Positions 32,965 to 42,212 of a DNA stretch of 64,000 nt are shown here, piece after piece. The stretch comes from Caulobacter sp048541825 (GTDB lineage: Bacteria; Pseudomonadota; Alphaproteobacteria; Caulobacterales; Caulobacteraceae). How positions within the stretch are numbered: the first letter of the stretch is position 1; the number at the start of each line of letters is the position of its first letter. The position numbers and the translations under genes are program-made. The notes below the pieces were generated by a model. It did not search any database. It saw only the letters and a list, made by a program, of their open reading frames with translations, and was not told where the DNA came from. The stretch is taken from positions 62,001 through 126,000 of the forward strand of contig NZ_CP183333.1 in NCBI RefSeq assembly GCF_048541825.1, in the 5' to 3' direction.

Positions 32965-34008
32965 TTAGAGTTCGACTACAATCTTTCCGAAATGGCCCCC
33001 GGAGCGCATCAGCTCAAACGCTTCGCTGATCTTGGCCACAGGGAAGCGAGCATCGATCACGGGCTTGATCCGGTGAAGGTCGATGAAGGCCACCAGCTCT
33101 TCGAAATGCTGGCGCGATCCGACTGTTATGCCGTGGATGTCAGCGTTCAGACCCTGGATCGGACCTAGAAGCGGCTGAGCTCCAAAGCCAGTCAGGACGC
33201 CGATTTGCGAAACAACACCGCCGGCTGCCAGGCTTGCGATCGAAGAGGCGTAGGTGTCGGGCCCGCCCAGCTCAAGCACATGGTCAACGCCCTCGCCATC
33301 GGTCAGCGACAGGGCCTGCTCGTGCCAGGTCGGATGGGTCCGATAGTTGATCGTTTCATCTGCGCCCAGGGCCCGGGCGCGTTCAATCTTGGCGTCGCTG
33401 GATGACGTAAGGATGACCCGGGCGCCAAGGGCCTTGGCGATCTGCAGGCCAAACAGCGAAACGCCGCCTGTGCCTTGCACGAGTAGGGTCTTGCCGTGAC
33501 TTAGGTTGCCCCGTGCCACCAGGGCGTGCCAAGCGGTAACGCCGGCGCAAGGGAGCGTAGCCGCCTCGGCGAAATCGAGGCTCTCCGGAATGGCGACCAG
33601 GGCCTGCTCGGACATCACCAAGCGTTCGCTGAGCACGCCATCGGCTTCACCGCCGAGAGCTGAACCACGATGGTGGCGCGTGAACGGCCCTTCAGACCAC
33701 GCCGGCATGAATGTAGGGGATACACGATCGCCGACACGCCAACGGGTCACGGCATCGCCGACAGCTGTAACGATACCGGCTGCGTCAGACAGGGGCGATA
33801 GCCCGGCGCTGACGCCAGGATAGGCGCCGTCGACGACCAGCAGGTCGCGATAGTTCAAGCTCACAGCGACGACCCGGATTTCCACCTGGTCCAGACCCAG
33901 TTGGACCTCGGCCAACGGGGCGGAACGGATTTCGTAGCGGCCGCTAGAGCCCGTCAGTTCATAGCGCACAGGCACGCTCGGCATGGCCAGGCGATGAGGG
34001 TGTTGCAT
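32965..34008 (-). CDS. Zinc-independent MDR alcohol dehydrogenase/quinone oxidoreductase
   Basis: 347 residues from ATG 34008, which has GGAG upstream. It is a medium-chain reductase without the structural-zinc cysteines: VSLNYRDLLVVDGAYPG, LSPLSDAAGIVTAVGDAVTR and the nucleotide-binding TLLVQGTGGVSLFGLQIAKA. It ends with AFELMRSGGHFGKIVVEL. It should reduce alkenals, quinones or similar with NAD(P)H. It is divergent from a TetR gene across a pair of perfect 14-bp inverted repeats, and is therefore probably the induced target of that regulator. Confidence 0.9.
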   Translation of the reverse strand: MQHPHRLAMPSVPVRYELTGSSGRYEIRSAPLAEVQLGLDQVEIRVVAVSLNYRDLLVVDGAYPGVSAGLSPLSDAAGIVTAVGDAVTRWRVGDRVSPTFMPAWSEGPFTRHHRGSALGGEADGVLSERLVMSEQALVAIPESLDFAEAATLPCAGVTAWHALVARGNLSHGKTLLVQGTGGVSLFGLQIAKALGARVILTSSSDAKIERARALGADETINYRTHPTWHEQALSLTDGEGVDHVLELGGPDTYASSIASLAAGGVVSQIGVLTGFGAQPLLGPIQGLNADIHGITVGSRQHFEELVAFIDLHRIKPVIDARFPVAKISEAFELMRSGGHFGKIVVEL

Positions 34009-34020
34009 AACGACTCCGTT

Positions 34021-34082
34021 TTCTTTATCGATCAATACATAATTGGCCAAGGGTGAGCCTTTTTATAGTGATCGATAAAGAA
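34021..34082. promoter_or_regulatory. Divergent control region with paired 14-bp inverted repeats
   Basis: TTCTTTATCGATCA (34021-34034) and TGATCGATAAAGAA (34069-34082) are perfect reverse complements, 34 nt apart, each containing ATCGAT. They lie next to the two divergent starts and fit two operator sites for the TetR protein at 34093. Confidence 0.65.
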
Positions 34083-34092
34083 ATGGTGTGTT

Positions 34093-34704
34093 GTGGCGCG
34101 TGGACGTAATCGAAGCTTCGATAGGGATCAGGCGCTCGACCGGGCCATGCGGCTATTCTGGGACCACGGCTACGATGGGGTCAGTATCGGGCGCCTGTGT
34201 GAGGCGATCGGCATCGCTCCCCCTAGCCTCTACGCCGCGTTCAAATCCAAAGAGGATCTCTATCGCGAGGCGGCGCTGCTCTATGGACAACGGCACGGCG
34301 AGCCCGTTTTTGCGGCTGCCGCTCAGGAAAAAACGGCCGCTGACGCCATAGCGCGCCTTTTGCAATTGGCAGCTGTTGCGTTTTCGGATCCTGGAACGCC
34401 GGCGGGGTGTTTTGCGGCGACAGGGCTGTTGACGACCTCGCCAAGCATTGAAAACCTGGCCGAGACCACCTGGGCCATGAGGCGCGCAACGCGCGACTGG
34501 GTTCAAGCCCGTCTCGAGCTGGAGATTGCCGCAGGCGCCTTGCCCGACCGCCTCGAAGCAGAACTGATTGCTGACTATGTGGCCATGTTGATTGAGGGGC
34601 TGGCCGTTCAAGCCCGAGACGGCACAAGCGCCAGAAGGCTGGGTGAACTTGCGAGCTTGGCGTCAGACAGTTGTCGTCACTTACTCGAGCCGTCACGCTT
34701 TTAG
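34093..34704 (+). CDS. TetR-family transcriptional regulator
   Basis: 203 residues. The N-terminal HTH (RNRSFDRDQALDRAMRLFWD, then LCEAIGIAPPSLYAAFKSKE) and the ligand-domain block GTPAGCFAATGLLTTSPSIE are typical of the YxaF/AcrR-like TetR group. It starts at GTG 34093, just after one of the paired inverted repeats, so it should control itself and the divergent dehydrogenase. Confidence 0.9.
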   Translation: MARGRNRSFDRDQALDRAMRLFWDHGYDGVSIGRLCEAIGIAPPSLYAAFKSKEDLYREAALLYGQRHGEPVFAAAAQEKTAADAIARLLQLAAVAFSDPGTPAGCFAATGLLTTSPSIENLAETTWAMRRATRDWVQARLELEIAAGALPDRLEAELIADYVAMLIEGLAVQARDGTSARRLGELASLASDSCRHLLEPSRF

Positions 34705-35258
34705 ACGTATTCTTGACCTTCGACCCATCCTTCAGGTGCCGGGATCAAATATTCAATCGCTCCCCGTAGAAACTCGTGGATGCGGCTCCCCACATCGGTA
34801 GACTACATGCGACTTTAGTCACCATCTACGATGTTTGCAGAGCACCCCTTAAACACACAGAACGCGCTCAAGGCTATCCGCCCCTGGCTTCTGCGGACAC
34901 ACTCTTTCACCCGCCGCCGTCGCTGAAGCCAACTTTAGAAGGAGGGAGAGCAAGATAGGTCCATGGCGCGATCCTCAGCCACAGCGAGTGTAGAAGGTGG
35001 AATTCAGTGGATAGCGCTTGCTGATGCGATCGACCGGGACACCATCTTTCAGCTGCACAGCTGGAAGAGCGTGCGCTAGTTTTACGGCATGACGCGAGAG
35101 CCGCTGCCTGGGTGCCCCACAGATCCTCATGGTCCCCGTCTTGGCCAATGCACGCGGACCCGGCCCGCATTGCTCGCGCGATCATCGCGGATCGGGGAGC
35201 CTATCTCGCGGTCGGATGCCCAAGCGAGTGTGGTAAAACTCACAGCTGGCAGCGCGAC
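34705..35258. other. Intergenic region downstream of TetR
   Basis: About 550 bases with no recognised gene. A 38-codon frame (34963-35079) and several longer minus-strand frames lack family character. No repeats or RNA genes seen. Confidence 0.35.
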
Positions 35259-35612
35259 CTAGGCCTTCAGGTCGACCAAGGTGCCTTTCTGGATTTTGTC
35301 TTTGTCGTCGCCCAAGACCTGTTGTTTGATCATTTCCTTGATCTGATCCTCGATCTTCTGGCGATCCTTGGAATCCATTGCCTTCAGCTCGACCTCGGTG
35401 ACGCCGAGCTTGCTGAGCATAGCCGCGCGCATCTTCTGTGCCGGGGTCAGCTTGGCGTAGTCGAGAAACTCGTCCTTCGCGGATTTGGTGCCTGCGGCGC
35501 TGACGCTATCGGTAGAGCCGGTCGTGGCCGTCGGTGCGGTAGCAGTATTGATCTTGGCCAAGGCCGAGACGTTGACCGACGCTAGGATGCTGCTGGAACC
35601 AGAAACTAGCAT
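35259..35612 (-). CDS. Conserved-looking small protein, unknown function
   Basis: 117 residues from ATG 35612, with GGTGGGAG upstream. The N-terminal third is Ser/Thr/Ala-rich and low in complexity. The C-terminal part is charged and helical: FLDYAKLTPAQKMRAAMLSK and LGVTEVELKAMDSKDRQKIE. I recall similar 'MTPAEKMR..IL..MG.TEE.L..M..EER.K' proteins in Caulobacterales, without a known role. It stands alone. Confidence 0.75.
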   Translation of the reverse strand: MLVSGSSSILASVNVSALAKINTATAPTATTGSTDSVSAAGTKSAKDEFLDYAKLTPAQKMRAAMLSKLGVTEVELKAMDSKDRQKIEDQIKEMIKQQVLGDDKDKIQKGTLVDLKA

Positions 35613-36266
35613 GAGAACTCCCACCTTGAACTAAGGTGCGGCTCTCCTTGCAAGCTTCATGCAATCTTGGCCCGAAACGTGCCCAATAAAATCAATATCT
35701 TGCTAGGGCATCGGAATGGCTCACCGACCCCACCGCAATGATTGCCGTGTAGATTCTACCGCGGGGCGCTTTGACGTGTCTGCACCTGCTTCGAAGAGGG
35801 GCCCCGCCAAAGGATTGATGTCCACATTGATTTTACGGAAAGCTTGTCTCGCCATAAGGGCCCCAATCGGTGCCGATCGGGGCTCCTGCAGTCTGCCGAT
35901 TTTCCCACTTAGTTCAATGCCAGGGCGCGGGATGGGCGGGTCTATCTTCGACACCGATGCACAGCCCGGCGCTAGGCGCCCACCGAACTGCCGCGCGTTC
36001 TTGGAGCTCTGCGGCCCAGTGGCTCGCTACTCGGATACGGCAATGTGCAACACCCCCGAACATGCGGTCTCTTCCGATAATGTTCATTATGAGCGAAATA
36101 TATGTAGCCGGGCGAATTCTATTTTGAAGTGCGATTTGTGAGTTTTTCATGGGCTTAAGTCCACGGTTCTGTGCGGACGGCCACGAGACAACGCCCTAGA
36201 TACTCCAGGAGCAGGGGCTGCTTTTTAGGGGTTGGAGACACGTCGTCCGGCTGGTAGTTCGTATTT
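35613..36266. other. Intergenic region upstream of the ArsR operon
   Basis: About 650 bases. A 77-codon minus-strand frame (35721-35954) and a 141-codon plus-strand frame overlap each other, and I cannot support either. ATAATG-TT-CATTAT at 36077-36090 is a perfect palindrome in an AT-rich patch and may be regulatory. Confidence 0.4.
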
Positions 36267-36273
36267 ATGCGAA
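36258..36273. promoter_or_regulatory. Operator-like inverted repeat over the ArsR start codon
   Basis: TTCGTAT-TT-ATGCGAA (one mismatch in seven pairs) contains the ATG of the ArsR gene at 36267-36269. This position suits autorepression. Confidence 0.45.
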
Positions 36274-36602
36274 TTAGCGATAGTACGAAATTAGAAAATT
36301 TGGAACGCATTCGACTGTTGAAGGCCTTGGCCAGTCCGGTCCGCCTGCTGATCCTCGACTACCTCAAGCACGCTGCGGATCACTTTCCCCCTCAGGTGGA
36401 CGGGGACTTCGAGGATGATGGCGTGTGTGCGGATTTTATCCGCGAGAAGCTGGGCATCGCTGCCGCGACTGCGTCCAGGCACCTAACGCTCTTGGTGGAA
36501 GCTAGGTTCTTGGTCGCGACACGAAAAAAGGGTTGGACCTTTTACCGCCGTGACGAGGCCGCAATCTGCCGTTTCACACAACACCTACAATCTTCACTTT
36601 GA
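36267..36602 (+). CDS. ArsR-family winged-helix regulator
   Basis: 111 residues with an ArsR-type HTH: RLLKALASPVRLLILDYLKH, then FIREKLGIAAATASRHLTLL and the wing ARFLVATRKKGWTFYRRDE. There is no clear metal-binding Cys cluster (a single Cys in DGVCADF), so it may sense an organic ligand. The PhzF gene starts 12 nt after its stop, so it probably controls PhzF and the cyclodeaminase. Confidence 0.88.
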   Translation: MRISDSTKLENLERIRLLKALASPVRLLILDYLKHAADHFPPQVDGDFEDDGVCADFIREKLGIAAATASRHLTLLVEARFLVATRKKGWTFYRRDEAAICRFTQHLQSSL

Positions 36603-36613
36603 GAACATCATTG

Positions 36614-37492
36614 ATGTCAAAGCTCCCATACGTTCATGCTGATGTATTTAGTCGAACTGCTTTCAACGGAAATAGTTTGGCCGTTTTCCCAAACTCGGGC
36701 AAATTGAGTGCCGATCAGATGCTGCGGATCACGCAGGAACTCCGGCACTTCGAATCCATCTTCCTGGAGCCAACCGATCAACCAAATAGAGTGCGGGCGC
36801 GGGTTTTCGATCTATTCGAAGAGCTGCCGTTCGCCGGGCATCCGATTATCGGTGCCGCAGCCGTGTTGCACGCGCTTTCGGGCGCGGCCAAATCGCAGGC
36901 TTGGCGGTTCGATCTACCGGCAAAGTCCGTAACCATTTCCACAGAAGGCGGCGATGGTAGCTATTTTGGCCTACTCGATCAGGGTAAGCCGGCTTTCCTT
37001 GGCGAGGTCAATGCGCGTGCGGAGGTCTCGGAAGCCTTCTGCCTTGCGCTCGATGACCTGCACCCCGATCTTCCACTCGAAATTGTCAGCACGGGCCTGC
37101 GCTATCTGGTCGTACCCGTCTTGGCGGGTCGCTTGGCCAAAGCACGGATCGCCAAGGACATCACAGAGCTGCTCCGCAGGCTCGGCGCCCAATTTGCCGT
37201 CCTCCTCGACGAGTCGGCACTCGAAGTACGCCATTGGAACAATGACGGCGTCGCCGAGGACGTCGCGACTGGCAGCGCTGCGGGTGCGATCGGAGCCTAT
37301 CGCCTTAGGCACGACTTGGTGCAGCCTGACGAAACCTTCATCCTCAATCAAGGCCGGTTCGTCGGCAGGCCTAGTCAATTGCACGTCACTGCGCGAGGCA
37401 AGCCGCGATCGGTCAGCTCGGTACTTGTTGGCGGCGATGTCGTTCTAGTTGGATCCGGCAACCTCAACGTCCTTCCGGGATTCATGGCATGA
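36614..37492 (+). CDS. PhzF-family isomerase/epimerase
   Basis: 292 residues with two-fold PhzF/DapF-like architecture: HADVFSRTAFNGNSLAVFPN, the active-site Glu in ELRHFESIFLEP, FEELPFAGHPIIGAAAVLHA and EDVATGSAAGAIGAYRLRHD. PhzF enzymes isomerise enolic or diene acids; the substrate is not known here. ATG 36614 is used; a TTG at 36599 is possible. Its stop overlaps the next start (ATGA). Confidence 0.92.
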   Translation: MSKLPYVHADVFSRTAFNGNSLAVFPNSGKLSADQMLRITQELRHFESIFLEPTDQPNRVRARVFDLFEELPFAGHPIIGAAAVLHALSGAAKSQAWRFDLPAKSVTISTEGGDGSYFGLLDQGKPAFLGEVNARAEVSEAFCLALDDLHPDLPLEIVSTGLRYLVVPVLAGRLAKARIAKDITELLRRLGAQFAVLLDESALEVRHWNNDGVAEDVATGSAAGAIGAYRLRHDLVQPDETFILNQGRFVGRPSQLHVTARGKPRSVSSVLVGGDVVLVGSGNLNVLPGFMA

Positions 37493-38469
37493 TCGCCAAA
37501 GAGATGCCAAGCGTTCGCATCATTGGCGCCGACACCTTGCGCAAAAATGTGCGGTTCGAAGACCTCATCGAACCTGTCGCGCAGGCTTTCAAGCAGTCTA
37601 GCGAACAAAAAGCACAGAACGGCCTTATCGTGATGTTTCCAGCTGAAAAATGCGATCTCGGTGATGTCTATGTAAAAGCAGGTGTCCTGACTGGTCGGCG
37701 GCTTTTCATCGTGAAGGTTTCGCCTTGGTTTGCCGTCAACGCGATTTGCGGACAAACCCAAGGCGGTTTTATTGCTGTATTCGACAGTAGTACCGGTCAC
37801 ACATTGGCGATTATCAATGAAGAACACTATCTGTCCGACATCCGGACCGCCGCGGCTGGCGCTGTCGCGGCGAGAGTTTTAGCGCCAGATCAGATAACTA
37901 CGGCCGCCGTTCTTGGATCTGGTGTGCAGGCCTACTGGCAGCCTATTGCGCTGTATGGTCAACGACCGTTCACGCACTTACTGCTGTGGGCGCGCAATCT
38001 CCAGAAGGCCGGCCTGTTGAAAACTCGGTTGGAGCAGGCGCTCCCTCAGGTTGAAATCGAAGTATCGGATGATCTCGAGCGCGTCGTGCGCTCGGCAGAC
38101 GTCCTCATCACAGCGACCCTTTCGCGAGAACCTCTAGTGCGTGGCGAGTGGCTCCGTCCCGGCCAGCATATCACCGCCGTAGGCGCGGACGATGCAACCA
38201 AGTGTGAGCTGGACGCCGCCGCCCTGAGACGCGCCCGCGTCTTCGTTGATTCAATCGACACAACCTTGGCCAATGGCGATGTGTATCGAGCCATCCAGGC
38301 CGGAGAGTACAATCGGAGCCAGGTTTCTGGTGAACTGGGAGACGTCATAGCCGGGCGATCAATCGGGAGATCGGGGCCGGACGACATCACGATCGCCAAG
38401 TTGGTTGGCATCGGCGCTCAAGACCTCGCGGCAGCGGAAACGGCGCTGGAGAAGCTGTCGGCTGCATGA
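37489..38469 (+). CDS. Ornithine cyclodeaminase / mu-crystallin family dehydrogenase
   Basis: 326 residues of the OCD/mu-crystallin family: VYVKAGVLTGRRLFIVKVSP, HTLAIINEEHYLSDIRTAAA, the Rossmann segment TTAAVLGSGVQAYWQPIALY and RPGQHITAVGADDATKCELD. Members act as NAD(P)-dependent cyclodeaminases, alanine dehydrogenases or ketimine reductases. Coupling to PhzF under an ArsR gene suggests conversion of an unusual amino or imino acid, which is inference. Confidence 0.92.
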   Translation: MIAKEMPSVRIIGADTLRKNVRFEDLIEPVAQAFKQSSEQKAQNGLIVMFPAEKCDLGDVYVKAGVLTGRRLFIVKVSPWFAVNAICGQTQGGFIAVFDSSTGHTLAIINEEHYLSDIRTAAAGAVAARVLAPDQITTAAVLGSGVQAYWQPIALYGQRPFTHLLLWARNLQKAGLLKTRLEQALPQVEIEVSDDLERVVRSADVLITATLSREPLVRGEWLRPGQHITAVGADDATKCELDAAALRRARVFVDSIDTTLANGDVYRAIQAGEYNRSQVSGELGDVIAGRSIGRSGPDDITIAKLVGIGAQDLAAAETALEKLSAA

Positions 38470-38642
38470 AAGCTATCCGCTCCCGACATCGAACACATTC
38501 TGCAGTATCTGTGGTTTCATCCGCCGATTTTTGAGCACGACGGAGAATGGTGGGCGCATTTGGACGTTCGCGCTTTGTCTGCCTGTGCAACAAGAATGGG
38601 CAGTTCGTCAGTTCCGGCCGGGAAGCCTTTGAGTCGCAGCTC

Positions 38643-39023
38643 TTAGTCGGGTACGCACCCGCCGGGCGACCCGCCGCAGTAGCTGATCACGGCGTCGCCA
38701 TAGAGGTTGGCGCATCCGCTAACGACATCGTCGTTCGAAGGGCGTCCGCCCGCCGATACTTCGCTGAGCAATATCCCCACCTGGCCTAGCGCTATTCCTT
38801 CAACGCCCTCCTCGAAGTTGCGACACTCCGGCGATGGACTATAGGCGGACACTGCGGAGGACATCTGCCGGTGGGCCAAGCGGTTGTCCGAACTTTGGAT
38901 GATGGTCTGTCCCACCATGCTGTTGACGTGGTCGAAGCAGCGAAGTTGCACCTTCATCGTGGCGTAGGTCTCGCAGGATGAAATCCTGAACGGCTCGCTT
39001 GAGGCCGACTCCTCGTTGACCAC
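38643..39023 (-). CDS. Hypothetical protein, uncertain
   Basis: A 126-residue minus-strand frame from GTG 39023, open upstream to a TAG near 39080. Composition is natural rather than shadow-like, with six cysteines (for example CETYATMKVQLRCFDHVNSM and the C-terminal CGGSPGGCVPD). There is no signal peptide, convincing ribosome site or family likeness. The flanks (38470-38642 and 39024-39228) hold nothing I can support. It could be the decayed end of a secreted protein gene. Confidence 0.35.
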   Translation of the reverse strand: MVNEESASSEPFRISSCETYATMKVQLRCFDHVNSMVGQTIIQSSDNRLAHRQMSSAVSAYSPSPECRNFEEGVEGIALGQVGILLSEVSAGGRPSNDDVVSGCANLYGDAVISYCGGSPGGCVPD

Positions 39024-39228
39024 TTCCGCCTCTGTCGTATCCGCCTCGATCGCCGCGTCCGCATCTTCGACGTCGCTGCGCTATTTCCGGACATTGGGAC
39101 CGCTCTGGCTACCGGATCTTAAAACCAGCAGCTTCACCTTTACTTGCGTCGCCGCTTGCATCCGCTAAGCGGTAAAGTTGCACTTGGCCGCGACTTCGCC
39201 ATAAAGTGTGCGGATTCGCGGGGGCAAC

Positions 39229-39999
39229 ATGGCTGACATCGACGACGAGATCGCGGAACTGCGTAAGCGCCTAGCTCAGTTGGAGGCGCGAAGGAGCGAG
39301 GAAAAAACGGATCCCACTATCGACGCGGCGGGACCAGTTGCCCCGGCCGAGCAGAAAAAGCCGAACCCAGCCGCGCTCGTCGCACTAGCTGTTATCGGCG
39401 TCTTCGCCCTCATCATGGTGGCACGCAGTTGCGATCCCGGCCCAACCACTCCAGCGCCTTCTGCCCTAGCGACTACGGCTCCAGTCACACCTTATACGCC
39501 GCCCTCGCCCGTCACCCCGGCCACACCCCCGGTTCCGTCCTACGCCTGGACCTATGTCGATGACGTCGACCCGATGAGTGACCGCAAGACGCTCTTGGCG
39601 TGCGTGGATTCAACCGACCAAGTGTCACTCAACCCGCCCTATGAACCGGTGACAGCCAAGCTTTGCGTCCGCAACAGCCCAAAGTTCGGCATTGACGTGT
39701 ACTACGCGCTGAACGGCGACGGCCAGATTCTCTGTGACAGTTACGATGGCTGCAGCGTGAAGGTTCGCTATGGTGACGCGCCTGCCGGTCGGAACGGTGC
39801 CAACAGTGCGGCTGACCACTCCTCCAACATCGTTTTCCTGAACGGCGCACGCGCCGTCGCGGCGCGCTTGGCCAAAGCGAAAACCACGAAGATCGAACTG
39901 ACCTTCTACGAGGCCGGAGTGCAGTCCGTGACTTTCCCCACGGAGGGGCTGGACCTCGGCAAGGTGGGCCTCAGCGGAAAGGCGAAGGCGCGCCCTTGA
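39229..39999 (+). CDS. Membrane-anchored protein with coiled coil and Pro-rich linker, unknown function
   Basis: 256 residues from ATG 39229. The parts in order: a short cytoplasmic coiled coil (IDDEIAELRKRLAQLEARRS), one membrane helix near residues 45-65 (ALVALAVIGVFALIMVARSC), a Pro/Thr-rich linker, and a periplasmic domain with four Cys (LLACVDSTDQVSLN, AKLCVRNSP, ILCDSYDGCSVKVRYGD). GARAVAARLAKAKTTKIELT near the end resembles DUF4124-free 'invasion-associated' type domains only loosely. I do not recognise a family. Confidence 0.75.
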   Translation: MADIDDEIAELRKRLAQLEARRSEEKTDPTIDAAGPVAPAEQKKPNPAALVALAVIGVFALIMVARSCDPGPTTPAPSALATTAPVTPYTPPSPVTPATPPVPSYAWTYVDDVDPMSDRKTLLACVDSTDQVSLNPPYEPVTAKLCVRNSPKFGIDVYYALNGDGQILCDSYDGCSVKVRYGDAPAGRNGANSAADHSSNIVFLNGARAVAARLAKAKTTKIELTFYEAGVQSVTFPTEGLDLGKVGLSGKAKARP

Positions 40000-40111
40000 A
40001 AGCGCGCGCCACTCGCGCGGAGTTCACCGAACGCCATCCGGATCAGGATGGAATGGGCTTTATCGCCCAGCAGAAGAGCTTTCGATCAACTTGAGAAGGA
40101 TTTTACCTGCC

Positions 40112-40651
40112 ATGGCTATACTCAAGGTGCTTCAATCCCATCGTCTTATTGCCGGACTTCTGGCGGCACTGATATTAGCTCTGGTTTACAACGGGCTTAT
40201 CGCCGCGCCGGTGGCCGCGGGCTTAGCCAAGGACGAGCGGAACAAGGGCCTTACCCTGGTGGCCTATCGCACCAATGGCTTCCAGCCACGGGAAATCACA
40301 CTCGATCTGTGGTCCGCTGAGGAAAAAGCGCCAATCGATCTGTTCAGGGCGCTCTTTCAGGCTTCCGAAGCACTGGGCGAACGGAAGTTCTCCCAGGTGA
40401 GACTAGCAAGGCTGGGTCACGTCGTGTTTGTCCTATCGGGCGAGGATTTTTCCGCGCTCGGCCAAGCTTATGGCCAAGGCGAAAACCCCATCTATTTGGT
40501 TCGGACCCTGCCGGAGAAGCTGCAAACCGTTTCCGGCGCTCCGGCCTTTGACACCTGGACCGGCGGCTGGCTGGGCGTGCTCGGCAAACAGATGGAGGAC
40601 AGCAATACCTTCGCACAGGCCTGGATCGACGGCGCGCCCACCAATCCTTGA
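40112..40651 (+). CDS. Membrane-anchored protein of unknown function
   Basis: 179 residues from ATG 40112, with GAGAAGGA upstream. One N-terminal membrane helix or uncleaved signal (SHRLIAGLLAALILALVYNG) is followed by a periplasmic domain with DERNKGLTLVAYRTNGFQPR and FSQVRLARLGHVVFVLSGED. I do not recognise the family. It follows the other anchored protein by about 110 nt on the same strand, so they may be co-expressed. Confidence 0.75.
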   Translation: MAILKVLQSHRLIAGLLAALILALVYNGLIAAPVAAGLAKDERNKGLTLVAYRTNGFQPREITLDLWSAEEKAPIDLFRALFQASEALGERKFSQVRLARLGHVVFVLSGEDFSALGQAYGQGENPIYLVRTLPEKLQTVSGAPAFDTWTGGWLGVLGKQMEDSNTFAQAWIDGAPTNP

Positions 40652-40882
40652 CACAATTCACGCTCGCCTTGACCGCCGTGCAGTTTACGTTTGGCGCCAA
40701 CTTCAGACATTTGCTCCCTTCCAGAAACGCGACATTGGCTCAAAGCCATTGGCCCCATTGTCTAGCGCCAGCCGATTTGATGCAGCGCATGGACTTAGTC
40801 CTCTTGGGCAATCAGGGTCGGTCCAGAGGCGCACATTCTGAGACTCCCGCCCGGACTGCATTCGGTATTGGAGACCTCACGA

Positions 40883-41953
40883 ATGACGGCGACTTCCACG
40901 ACAAGCTTCGACGTAGTCGTCATCGGCGGCGGGCAGGCCGGATTGGCCACGGGCTATTTCCTTCGCCGAACCGGCCTGAGCTTCGCAATCGTGGACGGCG
41001 AGGCAGACCCCGGCGGGGCTTGGCGACATGGCTGGGATTCACTTCGGCTCTTCTCACCCGCTGATTGGAGCTCCTTGCCAGGCTGGCCCATGCCCCCCAG
41101 TGGCGAAGCCTATCCCACGCGCGATGAGGTGGTGGCCTATTTGGCGGCCTACGAGGCGCGCTACGATCTGCCGGTCATAAGGCCCGCAGAGGTCGAACTG
41201 GTTCGCGCTGAACAGGATGCGCTCGTCGTGGAAACCTGCCCTGCAACCTGGCGGGCCCGCGCTGTGGTGAGCGCCACTGGCACTTGGCGCGCGCCCTATA
41301 GACCACTCTACCCGGACCAAGTCCGTTTTGAAGGTGTGCAAGTCCACTCGGCTCAGTATCGCCGTCCGGAAGCGTTTGCTGGGCAGCGAGTGCTGGTCGT
41401 CGGCGGCGGCAATAGCGGCGCACAGATCTTCGCGGAGGTGTCGCAGGTCGCTGACACGACGTGGGTGACACAGGCGCCGCCAGCCTTCCTGCCGGACGAG
41501 GTCGATGGGCGCGTGCTGTTCGACCGGGCAACTGCCCGCTGGCAGGCCCAACAGGGGATTGCCGCCGATGCGCCGCCACCTGGGGGTCTCGGCGACGTCG
41601 TGATGGTTCAGCCCGTCAAGGCGGCCCGCGACCGCGGCGTTCTGAAGACTGTTCGCCCCTTCGAGCGCTTTACCCCACACGGCGTCGTCTGGACTGACGG
41701 GCGGGAGACCAAGGTCGATGCCGTGATCTGGTGCACAGGCTTCCGACCGGCCCTACAGCATCTGGACGCTCTGGGCGTGATTGAACCGTCTGGACGGGTG
41801 GCGGTAGACGGCACGCGGTCGGTCAAAGAGCCGCGCCTGTGGCTGGTGGGCTATGGCGAGTGGACGGGTTTCGCGTCCGCAACCTTGACCGGCGTCATGC
41901 GGTCCGCAAGGGACACTGCGCGTGAGATCGCCCAGGCGCTTCTGCCAGCCTAA
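40883..41953 (+). CDS. Flavin-containing monooxygenase-like oxidoreductase (ArsO/CzcO-like)
   Basis: 356 residues with two Rossmann sites: VVVIGGGQAGLATGYFLRRT for FAD and VLVVGGGNSGAQIFAEVSQV for NAD(P)H. Between them is the FMO-like FEGVQVHSAQYRRPEAFAGQ, and the end has AVIWCTGFRPAL and GEWTGFASATLTGVMRSARD. This pattern is typical of proteins annotated ArsO or CzcO-like. There is no arsenic gene nearby, so the substrate is open. ATG 40883 matches the N-terminal strand. Confidence 0.9.
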   Translation: MTATSTTSFDVVVIGGGQAGLATGYFLRRTGLSFAIVDGEADPGGAWRHGWDSLRLFSPADWSSLPGWPMPPSGEAYPTRDEVVAYLAAYEARYDLPVIRPAEVELVRAEQDALVVETCPATWRARAVVSATGTWRAPYRPLYPDQVRFEGVQVHSAQYRRPEAFAGQRVLVVGGGNSGAQIFAEVSQVADTTWVTQAPPAFLPDEVDGRVLFDRATARWQAQQGIAADAPPPGGLGDVVMVQPVKAARDRGVLKTVRPFERFTPHGVVWTDGRETKVDAVIWCTGFRPALQHLDALGVIEPSGRVAVDGTRSVKEPRLWLVGYGEWTGFASATLTGVMRSARDTAREIAQALLPA

Positions 41954-42185
41954 CCTCTCCCGTCCGGAACGGTCACTGACTGGCATCCAAGTTTTCCAGC
42001 CGTTGTGCGCCATTACCGGACCTTGAAGTCACTCCAGATTCCGGACGTTCAGCCGCCGCCGCTGCAAGATTTCCATCAGCGCTCAACCATGCTGCTGCGT
42101 GGCCGCAGCCGACGCGACAGAGGCCCCGGCTTGCTCCGACGCCTGGTCACCGCCGCCGTGCTATTTTGCAGGCGACAAATCTGAG

Positions 42186-42204
42186 GCCCCGAACGGACCG
42201 GGGC
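42186..42204 (-). terminator. Hairpin after the HEPN-like gene
   Basis: GCCCCG-AACGGAC-CGGGGC, 9 nt after the stop at 42213, a short GC-rich stem in terminator position without a T-run. Confidence 0.4.
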
Positions 42205-42212
42205 TCGCAGCT

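Noticed and set aside
35716..36141. 141-codon plus-strand ORF and 77-codon minus-strand ORF
   Set aside because: They overlap, neither has a convincing start or family likeness, and composition gives no clear winner.
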